Assembly (NCBI RefSeq): GCF_002869765.1
Contig: NZ_PNOR01000045.1
Span: forward strand, 7,501 to 26,865
Direction of reading: 5' to 3'
DNA: 19,365 nt
Source: Deinococcus planocerae
GTDB lineage: Bacteria > Deinococcota > Deinococci > Deinococcales > Deinococcaceae
Part shown: piece after piece, positions 13,576-19,365 of the stretch
Numbering within the stretch: position 1 is the first letter of the stretch
Layout: every line of letters starts with the position of its first letter
Translations under genes and position numbers: made by a program
Notes under the pieces: model-generated
Databases searched by the model: none
Told to the model about the DNA's origin: nothing
Seen by the model: only the letters and a program-made list of their open reading frames with translations

Positions 13576-14250
13576 ATGACGACCGCAAGTTTGATACAGG
13601 TGGATCGCCGGGCTCTTCTCACCTTTATGGACGAGGTGCCGGAAGATGAGCGAGGCCATCACACGGCCATCTCCAGTTTTCTGGGTGAGCCGCTAGCCGT
13701 GGCGTTGATTCTTCATTTCCTGACAGGGCAGGGGGGCCGGGCCGAGTGCCTGAGCCTGAAAGTCACGACCGGGCAAAAGAAGGGACCGAGGTTGGACGCC
13801 TGGATTAGGGACGGCCAACGAAGCCTCTACCAAACCGAGGTGAAGATGTGGGCAGGCAATGCCATCGGGGGCCTACGTTTACCCTTAGAGGCAAGCACGG
13901 AACAAGCTCTAGCTGTCGGGAATGAACAGTGGGAACGCATCTGGGACGATCAGCAGCACACCTTCAAGGACCAGAAGAAGGTCCGTAAAGTTCTGGTTCC
14001 TATGCGGCAGCCCAAAGGCTTTGAAGGGGCGAGGGTTGAGGCATTGGCTTGCTTCTGGTGGATGGTACAACCGAAAGGTGGAAGTGGCCCTTGGTTCACA
14101 GTTTCTACCTCTCACCAAGAGTTTCCACAAGTCCACATTTTTTCCCTCTCCGCTTACCTCCGCTCTTTGGAGGAGGATATGCTGGCCCTCCCCATGCCCC
14201 TGGTCACGACGCGACTCAGCCTTTTACGAAAGCTGCTCCCCACAAACTGA
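13576..14250 (+). CDS. Putative PD-(D/E)XK nuclease-superfamily protein, probably horizontally acquired
   Basis: 224 residues; I do not recognise a named family. The pattern of the restriction-endonuclease-like fold can be read: Glu38 (FLGEPL) in a predicted helix, Asp74 in RLDAWIRDG, then Glu88-Val-Lys90 in LYQTEVKMW, separated by about 14 residues. These would form the metal-binding nuclease core, with DNA cleavage the expected activity. The C-terminal half has Trp/aromatic-rich CFWWMVQ and GPWFTV and no recognised domain. No signal peptide. Base composition stands out: sampled 60-base lines inside the gene contain 33, 39, 36 and 28 G+C, against 49 in a line of the nearby sugar kinase gene, and TTA and TTT codons appear. 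No methyltransferase or other restriction partner is adjacent. This points to a transferred gene, perhaps a solitary defence nuclease; function is inference. Confidence 0.7.
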   Translation: MTTASLIQVDRRALLTFMDEVPEDERGHHTAISSFLGEPLAVALILHFLTGQGGRAECLSLKVTTGQKKGPRLDAWIRDGQRSLYQTEVKMWAGNAIGGLRLPLEASTEQALAVGNEQWERIWDDQQHTFKDQKKVRKVLVPMRQPKGFEGARVEALACFWWMVQPKGGSGPWFTVSTSHQEFPQVHIFSLSAYLRSLEEDMLALPMPLVTTRLSLLRKLLPTN

Positions 14251-14276
14251 CGATTGGAAAACAGGTGCCCTGCCTT

Positions 14277-14831
14277 CTACCCCCGTGCCATCCGTTCAAA
14301 GGCACTTGGCCGCCGCCTTTCCTTCCAGGCGCCGACCACCCTCTGCACGTTCTCGCCGGGCGGGTCGGTCGAGCCGATCTCCAGGTCGTACTCCCCGAAG
14401 GTGTGAACGGTCTCGTAGTCGCGCCGGGTGTCGCCTACACGGCGGTCCCCCCGGGCGAGTTCGCGCCGCTCCAGTTCGGGCAAGGGGCAGTGCAGGCCCA
14501 CGAAGAACACGTCGAAGGGCGCGAGCAATTCCAACAGGCGATTCATCTGCCCGCGCGACTCGACGATGTAGTCCACCAGCAGGTTATTCCCCGCCGAGAG
14601 CAGCGCGGGAAGGCAGCGGAAGAAGCCCTCGAACACCTGCGGGCGCAGGGTGGCCCAGGCGAAGGGGCCGCTCTCGCCGAGTCTTCTCGGCAGCACCCCG
14701 GGGCCGAACAGGAAGACATCCGGCGAGAAGTGCAAGAAGGGCTCGTCCAGCGCGTCTTGCAGGGCCCGGCAGAGGGTGGACTTGCCCGCGCTGGAGGCCC
14801 CATTGACGAGGATGAGGTGACCTGGCGACAT
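14277..14831 (-). CDS. Chloramphenicol phosphotransferase-like P-loop kinase (CPT family)
   Basis: 184 residues, the usual size of the CPT family (PF07931 type). The P-loop is NGASSAGKST (10-19). Downstream family features are GNNLLVDYIVE (81-91), VGLHCPLPELERRELARGDR (111-130) with the Arg-rich lid, and VHTFGEYDLEIGSTDP (142-157). The Streptomyces venezuelae founder phosphorylates chloramphenicol; most relatives in other bacteria have unknown substrates, so resistance should not be assumed. Start ATG 14831 has GGGAGG about 5 nt upstream on the minus strand; the open frame continues upstream but without family sequence and antisense to the sugar kinase. It converges with the nuclease-like gene (26 bp gap, no terminator seen) and diverges from the sugar kinase. 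Probably cytoplasmic. Confidence 0.85.
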   Translation of the reverse strand: MSPGHLILVNGASSAGKSTLCRALQDALDEPFLHFSPDVFLFGPGVLPRRLGESGPFAWATLRPQVFEGFFRCLPALLSAGNNLLVDYIVESRGQMNRLLELLAPFDVFFVGLHCPLPELERRELARGDRRVGDTRRDYETVHTFGEYDLEIGSTDPPGENVQRVVGAWKERRRPSAFERMARG

Positions 14832-14906
14832 TCGCCCTCCCGATCCCGAGAGAATCGCGCAGTTCGTCCGGCCCGGCAAGGGGCACGCAACCCCGGCTCC
14901 TGCACC

Positions 14907-14912
14907 TAAGCT
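14907..14912 (+). promoter_or_regulatory. -10 box for the sugar kinase gene
   Basis: TAAGCT fits the TANNNT box. Transcription would start about 14918-14921, inside the palindrome and just before the leader ATG at 14923. No good -35 is visible. Confidence 0.4.
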
Positions 14913-14916
14913 TGGA

Positions 14917-14934
14917 GGGAAGATGCAGCTTCCC
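14917..14934. promoter_or_regulatory. Near-perfect 18-bp palindrome just after the -10 box, possible operator or RBS hairpin
   Basis: GGGAAGATGCAGCTTCCC is symmetric at 16 of 18 positions (one mismatched pair around the central TGCA). It begins 4 bp after the TAAGCT box, the place where a repressor would block initiation. As RNA it would form a GGGAAG/CTTCCC hairpin presenting ATG in its loop, extendable by GGA/TCC (14914-14916 with 14937-14939) after a 2-nt bulge. Confidence 0.45.
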
Positions 14935-14961
14935 GTTCCACCCCCCAGAGGCCGCCCGTGA
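14923..14961 (+). CDS. 12-codon leader ORF overlapping the sugar kinase start
   Basis: ATG at 14923 is preceded by GGAGGGAAG, the best Shine-Dalgarno in this region, and encodes MQLPVPPPRGRP with a run of three prolines. Its TGA (14959-14961) overlaps the GTG (14958) of the kinase as GTGA, an arrangement typical of translational coupling. It could be a regulatory leader peptide or an accident of a palindromic operator; whether it is translated depends on where the transcript begins. Confidence 0.3.
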   Translation: MQLPVPPPRGRP

Positions 14962-15839
14962 TCCTGAGCATCGACATGGGGGCGAGCGGCACGAAGTGGG
15001 CGCTGTACGGCGCGGAAGGCACGGCGCTCGCCGGTGGCCGCCTGCGCCCCCTGACGGGCCACCTCGCCTCCCCGGAGGCCCGTCGGGCGATGGTCGCGGG
15101 CCTGGCCGACCTGCGCGCCGCCCTGCCGACCGGGCCGTCCGCCGTCGTGGCCGGGGTGACCGGCCTCCAGACCGAGTACCAGCCCTGGCTGGGGCAGGAG
15201 CTGGGAACCCTCTTTCGCCTCCCCCCCGAACGGCTCCTCGTGACCGACGACCTGCACCTCGCCTACGCGGCCCACTTCGCGCCGGGGGCGGGCACGCTCG
15301 TGTATGCCGGGACGGGCGCCGTCGCCTACCACCGCACCGAGGGGGGGGAGGTCGTGCGCGCGGGCGGCTACGGCTACCTGATCGACGACCTGGGGGGGGC
15401 TTTCTGGCAGGGGCAGGTGGGCTTACGGCGGGTGCTGCGCCAGCGCGAGGCGGGGCAGCCCGAGACCCGGCTCGCCCGGCACGTCTTCGGGGCGCTCGGC
15501 ACCCGCGAGTGGGGGGATATCCGCTCGCTGATCTACGGCGAGGGCCGCGCCGCCGTCGCCCGCCTCGCCCCCGCCGTGTACGAGGCCGCCCGGCAAGAGG
15601 ACCCCGACGCCCTCGCCATCCAGCGCCGCGCGGGGCAGGAACTCGCCCGGCTGGCCGAGGTCGTGCTGGGCCGCACCGGGCGACCCACCCTCGCCACGGC
15701 GGGAGGGGCCTTCAATTCCCTCGTGCGGGAGGCTTTCCACGCCGGGTTCGCGCCGGGCACCGTGACCGTCGTCCCCAGCGTGCCACCCGTCTCCGGCGGC
15801 TTCACCCTGGGCCTGCCGCTGCTCGCCCCGCGCCCCTGA
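14958..15839 (+). CDS. BadF/BadG/BcrA/BcrD-type ATPase, N-acetylglucosamine kinase-like
   Basis: 293 residues of the ASKHA (sugar kinase/actin) fold. Phosphate-1 motif IDMGASGTKW (5-14, with the Mg-binding D6), VTDD with the probable catalytic D97, phosphate-2 motif VYAGTGAVAY (115-124), the GGYGYLIDDLGGAFW signature (136-150) and a late ATAGGAF adenosine motif. This set is characteristic of bacterial relatives of eukaryotic N-acetylglucosamine kinase, which phosphorylate amino sugars such as those recovered from cell-wall turnover; the exact sugar is not certain. No cysteines for an Fe-S cluster are seen, so it is not a benzoyl-CoA reductase activator. Start GTG 14958 has AGAGG 6 nt upstream and overlaps the stop of a 12-codon leader ORF. 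The palindrome at 14917-14934 suggests regulated expression. It converges with the ZapE-like gene. Confidence 0.85.
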   Translation: MILSIDMGASGTKWALYGAEGTALAGGRLRPLTGHLASPEARRAMVAGLADLRAALPTGPSAVVAGVTGLQTEYQPWLGQELGTLFRLPPERLLVTDDLHLAYAAHFAPGAGTLVYAGTGAVAYHRTEGGEVVRAGGYGYLIDDLGGAFWQGQVGLRRVLRQREAGQPETRLARHVFGALGTREWGDIRSLIYGEGRAAVARLAPAVYEAARQEDPDALAIQRRAGQELARLAEVVLGRTGRPTLATAGGAFNSLVREAFHAGFAPGTVTVVPSVPPVSGGFTLGLPLLAPRP

Positions 15840-15866
15840 CCCTCACAGCGGAGCGAGCAACCGCGA

Positions 15867-16874
15867 TCAGATCACGGCCCGCGCCTCACGCAGCAGCTCG
15901 GAAAGGCGGCTGAGACAGCGGCTGTACTTCTTGGCGTAGGCGCCGTGGCGGTACGTCTCGCTGAAGAGGCTCCCGAGCGGCGCCCCCGTGAAGGCGGCGG
16001 GCAGGCCGAGGTCGTAGAGCTTGTCGACGAAGTGCACGAAACGCAGGGCGACGTTCTGGTCGGGCATGGGGGCGAGGTCGGTCACGCCGAGGGCGCCCAC
16101 CCCCGCGAGCAGCTTGGCGAAGCGGCTGGGGTGCACGTCGAGCAGATGCCGGTTGAGGTCCCGGTGCGAGACGAGGGCGAGGGTGGCCCCGGGCTGCCGC
16201 GCCCGCCACGCCTGGAACTCGCCGGGGGTGAGGAGACCCTCGGGGGCCGTGCCGCGCTGGCGGTAGTCGGGGCCGTCCACCCGGTGCGTCTCGAAGCGGT
16301 CGGCGATGCCCTGAATCTGGCGCTGGAAGTCGGCGGCGTTGAAACGGCCCTGCCCCAGCGCGCCGGGCTCGGTGTTGCTCGTGGCGACCACGCTCGTGCC
16401 CCCCGGCATAAGCTGGCCCAGGAAGGTGTTCGCCATGTGCGTGTTGCCGGGATCGTCGAGCTCGAACTCGTCGATCAGCAGCAGGTCGTGCCCCCCGAAG
16501 GCCTCGACCGCCCGGCCCATCCCCAGCGACCCGATCACGTACATCAGGTCCTGAAAGCTCATCAGGGCGCGTCTGCCCTCGGCGGCGTGGTAGGCGCTGG
16601 CGAGCAGGTGCGTCTTCCCCACCCCGAAGCCCCCGTCGAGGTAGATGCCCCGCCCCTCGGGCTTGGCGCGGCGGAAGAGGCGAAAGCCCCCGGGCCGCAC
16701 CTGCGCCCCCTTGAGGAAGGCCTGAAGGCTCGCCCGCGCCTCCGCCTGGCTGGGGTACTCGGGGTTGGGGCGGAAGGTCTCGAAGCGCACGTCCTGAAAG
16801 CGGGCGCTGGGAGCCAGCCCGGCGGTGAGTTCCTCGGGCGTGAGGGTGGGTTTGCGGGCGAGGAGGTCGATCAC
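15867..16874 (-). CDS. AFG1/ZapE-like AAA-type ATPase
   Basis: 335 residues, the typical size of bacterial AFG1-like ATPases. Walker A is GGFGVGKT (81-88), Walker B LLLIDEF (131-137; D135, E136), and sensor-1-like ATSN is at 164-167; GPDYRQRG and the C-terminal FVDKLYDLGLP segment also match the family. In E. coli the protein (ZapE) associates with the division ring; mitochondrial AFG1 handles misfolded inner-membrane proteins. Here a cytoplasmic, membrane-associated ATPase is likely; the division role is by analogy only. The start is GTG 16874, with a GGAGAG rather far upstream (about 10 nt). It follows the S4-domain gene on the same strand by 61 bp and is probably co-transcribed with it. 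Confidence 0.87.
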   Translation of the reverse strand: MIDLLARKPTLTPEELTAGLAPSARFQDVRFETFRPNPEYPSQAEARASLQAFLKGAQVRPGGFRLFRRAKPEGRGIYLDGGFGVGKTHLLASAYHAAEGRRALMSFQDLMYVIGSLGMGRAVEAFGGHDLLLIDEFELDDPGNTHMANTFLGQLMPGGTSVVATSNTEPGALGQGRFNAADFQRQIQGIADRFETHRVDGPDYRQRGTAPEGLLTPGEFQAWRARQPGATLALVSHRDLNRHLLDVHPSRFAKLLAGVGALGVTDLAPMPDQNVALRFVHFVDKLYDLGLPAAFTGAPLGSLFSETYRHGAYAKKYSRCLSRLSELLREARAVI

Positions 16875-16920
16875 GGGGCAGGGTCTCTCCGGGCGCGGGG
16901 GGACGAGAAGGCTGGACGCT

Positions 16921-16934
16921 GGCCGCTGACGGCC
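16921..16934 (-). other. Short GC hairpin just after the S4-gene stop
   Basis: GGCCG (16921-16925) and CGGCC (16930-16934) form a 5-bp stem with a 4-nt loop, 1 nt past the TAG of the S4 gene. No U-run follows in either direction, so it is at most an attenuation or mRNA 3'-end structure between two co-oriented genes. Confidence 0.25.
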
Positions 16935-16935
16935 C

Positions 16936-17637
<702 letters not shown>

Positions 17638-17644
17638 GGGGGGC

Positions 17645-17650
17645 AGGATA
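17645..17650 (-). promoter_or_regulatory. -10 box for the S4-protein/ZapE-like operon (leaderless start)
   Basis: Minus-strand TATCCT ends 7 nt before ATG 17637. No Shine-Dalgarno lies between them. Confidence 0.55.
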
Positions 17651-17675
17651 GCGTCGCAGGGAAGGGGGGCGGTGC

Positions 17676-17726
17676 GCGGGACGCAGGACGCGGGCTCTCA
17701 CCCGCCTCCCGCGCGCCGCGTCCCGC
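17676..17726. promoter_or_regulatory. Nested inverted repeat in the divergent promoter region
   Basis: GCGGGACGC (17676-17684) and GCGTCCCGC (17718-17726) are exact reverse complements. Inside them GCGGG (17690-17694) and CCCGC (17701-17705) form a second stem with a 6-nt loop. The two outer arms lie close to the expected -35 positions of the leftward and rightward promoters. A shared operator is possible; the high GC content raises the chance rate. Confidence 0.3.
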
Positions 17727-17736
17727 TCCCCCGCTC

Positions 17737-17742
17737 TACACT
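17737..17742 (+). promoter_or_regulatory. -10 box for the 144-residue unknown protein (leaderless start)
   Basis: TACACT ends 7 nt before ATG 17750, the intervening bases being GGCCCCC with no Shine-Dalgarno. Confidence 0.55.
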
Positions 17743-17749
17743 GGCCCCC

Positions 17750-18184
17750 ATGCAGATCGCTGACCCGCTCGGGGTGCCCGGGGCCCCGCTGGAGACGTTG
17801 CAGGCCGTCCTCACGCACCTGGAGGGGGCCAACCTGACGGGCGGGCGGCTGATCCTGGTCCGGGACCGTCAGGGAGACCGGGGGGACGCGCGCTACGGCG
17901 CCGTGGTGACCCTGGGGAATCACGCGGTCGTGACCGTCCCCGCCTTCGGGCCGCACTACGGACGGGCGGGCGCGCAGGCCCTCGCCGAACTGACCCGCTG
18001 GGCGGGCGAGCGGGGCATGCCGGTGCGCGAGGCGGCGGTCAATCCGGCGGACCTCACGCGCATCCTCGGCGAGCCGGACCCGGGCGAGGTCCTGCGCGTG
18101 ATCGCCGCGAGCAACCCCAGCGACCCCGCGATATACACCGCCCTGCCCCCCCGGCGCCCCGACGAGGACGACTGGGAGGCGTAG
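17750..18184 (+). CDS. Small conserved-looking protein of unknown function
   Basis: 144 residues, unrecognised. The sequence looks like a genuine compact soluble domain: an amphipathic helix (LETLQAVLTHLEGA), strands LILVRDRQG and ARYGAVVTLG followed by HAVVTVPAFG, then a helix (GAQALAELTRWAGERG) and an acidic, Pro-rich tail (PPRRPDEDDWEA). No signal peptide, membrane segment, Cys or recognisable catalytic motif is seen. Its own leaderless promoter and a strong terminator at 18203-18235 frame it as a single-gene unit, which supports it being expressed. It is divergent from the S4-protein operon by 112 bp and may share a regulatory site with it. Confidence 0.75.
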   Translation: MQIADPLGVPGAPLETLQAVLTHLEGANLTGGRLILVRDRQGDRGDARYGAVVTLGNHAVVTVPAFGPHYGRAGAQALAELTRWAGERGMPVREAAVNPADLTRILGEPDPGEVLRVIAASNPSDPAIYTALPPRRPDEDDWEA

Positions 18185-18202
18185 CCGGGTCTCCTCCACC
18201 CC

Positions 18203-18235
18203 ACCCCCCACCTCCATGAAGGGTGGGGGGTTTTT
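18203..18235 (+). terminator. Strong intrinsic terminator
   Basis: ACCCCCCACC (18203-18212) pairs with GGTGGGGGGT (18222-18231), a 10-bp perfect stem with a 9-nt loop, and a TTTTT run (18231-18235) follows. It lies 18 bp after the stop of the 144-residue protein. Confidence 0.9.
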
Positions 18236-18394
18236 GGCGCTGGAGGCGGGTTTTTCTCCTTGGGGATGGGCTTTGCACGGGGAACGTAAGAGTCGGCGTG
18301 GCACGCTGCGGGCACGACGAGCGGGGGGACGCCGCCAGGCCGCGCGCCCTCCGGACCTGCCCCATCCCACGCCCAGGAGACCCCACCCCTTCCC
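18236..18394. other. Intergenic region before the PAS protein
   Basis: No gene is supported here. The downstream reading frame is open from 18290 but has no ATG or GTG before 18395. TTGCAC (18273-18278) could be part of a promoter, but no -10 box is well spaced. AGGAG at 18375-18379 is 15 nt from the start codon, rather far for a Shine-Dalgarno. Confidence 0.4.
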
Positions 18395-19365
18395 ATGAAC
18401 ATGTCCAGCCACACCCGTCCGGCCCCGACCCCGACCCTTCACACCGCCCTGCGCGAGGTGCTGCGCCTGTACGCGCCCGGCGCGACGCTGCTCACGGCGC
18501 TGGAGGGCGAGGTGCTGCGCGTGGGGGCGCAGGGGGTTGAGCGCGAGGACGGCGCGGAACTCGTGCCGCCCGACGCCTGGCTGGAGGGGGGCGAGCTGAC
18601 GTGGCTCACGCGGGGGGGCACCCTGCTGGGCCTGATGTGGTGCGAGGGGGCGGCGCCGCCCGCGGACGTGGCCGACCTCCTGACGCTGCTGCTGGGAGCG
18701 GCGCGCGGGGACGGGGACGGGCGCGAGGCCGACGTGCTCGTCACCCAGTTCCCGCTGCCCGCCGCGTGGCTGCGCGCCGACCTCACCTTCCGGCAGGTGA
18801 GCCGCCCCTTCCTCGAACTCCTCGGCCTGAGCGACGCGCAGGTGCTGGGGCGCGCCCTGGGGGAGTTGCTGCCGGGGATGCCCGCCCTCGCCTCGGGGCT
18901 CGCGCAGGCGGCGGCGGGCCGCACGGTGTGCCTCCCCGACGAGCCTTTGCCGGTGACGCCGGGCGCCCCGGCGGGGGGCGGGCCCGTGTGGGTGCGCGGC
19001 GAGGCGCGGCCCTCCTTCGGCGGGGCGGGGGCGGGGGTGCTGTGGACCCTGCGCGACGTGACCGCCGAACACCGCCAGGCGGAGCTGCTCGAAGCCCTGC
19101 TGGGCGGCCACACCACCTCCGCCGCGCTCCTGACAGCCGCGGGCACGGTGCTCCACGCGAGCCCCGGCTGGCACGACCTGCTGCCCGGCGCGGCCCTGCC
19201 CGGGTCGCCGCTGTGGGCGTGCTTCCCGGACACCTCCCCCGAGACGCTGCAAGACCTCGTGCGCGAGGCGGCGCAGGGGGCCTCCGCCCGGGCGCGGGTG
19301 CCCCTGGGGGCGGGGGGCAGCGTCACCCTCAGCGTGCGGCAGGTCACGGCCCGCGAGGGCGCCGC
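18395..19365 (+). CDS. PAS-domain sensor protein, 3'-truncated by window edge
   Basis: 323 codons are visible and the frame is open at the window end. Residues about 1-110 form an N-terminal domain without a recognised motif (TLHTALREVLRLYAPGATLL, then TWLTRGGTLLGLMW), compatible with a GAF-like sensor but not assignable. A PAS domain follows (about 117-233): FPLPAAWLRADLTFRQVSRP, FLELLGLSDAQVLGRALGEL, and the closing VLWTLRDVTAEHRQAELL typical of a PAS end. A second PAS appears to start at about 243 (TTSAALLTAAGTVLHASPGW). Such proteins usually end in a histidine kinase, diguanylate cyclase or phosphodiesterase domain, which would lie past the window. No transmembrane helix is visible, so cytoplasmic sensing is likely. 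Start ATG 18395 is the first ATG of the open frame; the in-frame ATG at 18401 is an alternative. Confidence 0.78.
   Translation, partial: MNMSSHTRPAPTPTLHTALREVLRLYAPGATLLTALEGEVLRVGAQGVEREDGAELVPPDAWLEGGELTWLTRGGTLLGLMWCEGAAPPADVADLLTLLLGAARGDGDGREADVLVTQFPLPAAWLRADLTFRQVSRPFLELLGLSDAQVLGRALGELLPGMPALASGLAQAAAGRTVCLPDEPLPVTPGAPAGGGPVWVRGEARPSFGGAGAGVLWTLRDVTAEHRQAELLEALLGGHTTSAALLTAAGTVLHASPGWHDLLPGAALPGSPLWACFPDTSPETLQDLVREAAQGASARARVPLGAGGSVTLSVRQVTAREGA

Noticed and set aside
14277..14831. Calling the CPT-like kinase a chloramphenicol resistance gene
   Set aside because: Family membership is clear, but most relatives have unknown substrates, and no resistance context such as an efflux gene is seen.
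14912..15913. Plus-strand 333-codon open frame over the sugar kinase
   Set aside because: Arg/Pro/Gly-rich product without motifs. The +1 frame from GTG 14958 contains all ASKHA kinase motifs.
18216..18540. Short plus-strand open frames starting inside the terminator loop
   Set aside because: Their ATGs lie in the hairpin loop, have no ribosome site, and the frames overlap the PAS gene.

Overview
The window is very GC-rich chromosomal DNA. It looks like a Deinococcus (Deinococcota) species. The evidence is the protein families present (an LptD/OstA-like outer-membrane protein beside a SpoIID-domain protein, a YlmH-like S4 protein, an AFG1/ZapE ATPase) and a promoter habit known in this genus. 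Seven genes have a TANNNT -10 box only 5-7 nt before the start codon and no Shine-Dalgarno sequence, as expected of leaderless mRNAs. The genus call is inference; no rRNA or other marker gene is present.

Layout. 1-4388: the 3' part of a Rhizobium-type L-asparaginase (+), a DUF6624 protein (-), an oligopeptidase B-type S9 peptidase (-) and, divergent from it across 34 bp, a class C beta-lactamase-fold serine hydrolase (+). 4422-9616: an envelope operon on the minus strand, read SpoIID-domain protein, then LptD-like beta-barrel, then lipoprotein. 9704-11697: an FAD-dependent oxidoreductase and a metallophosphoesterase (+). 11807-13506: lipB-lipA, overlapping by ATGA, closed by a clear intrinsic terminator. 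13576-14250: an AT-richer orphan gene with a PD-(D/E)XK nuclease motif. 14277-15839: a chloramphenicol-phosphotransferase-like kinase (-) and, divergent, a BadF/BadG-type sugar kinase (+) with an unusual palindromic leader. 15867-17637: ZapE-like ATPase and S4-domain protein (-). 17750-18184: a small unknown protein (+) with a strong terminator. 18395-end: the N-terminal part of a PAS sensor protein (+). No intergenic gap exceeds about 210 bp. I see no tRNA, rRNA, insertion sequence or CRISPR array.

How the genes fit together. LipB transfers octanoate to carrier domains and LipA inserts the sulfurs, so that pair makes protein-bound lipoate. The SpoIID/LptD-like/lipoprotein operon ties peptidoglycan processing to outer-membrane assembly, in a lineage thought to lack classical LPS. 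Most other genes are unlinked metabolic or housekeeping functions. The strongest candidates for something new are the orphan nuclease-like gene placed against the lipBA terminator, the palindrome plus 12-codon leader ORF before the sugar kinase, and the LptD-like protein with its CxxC and CC cysteines.
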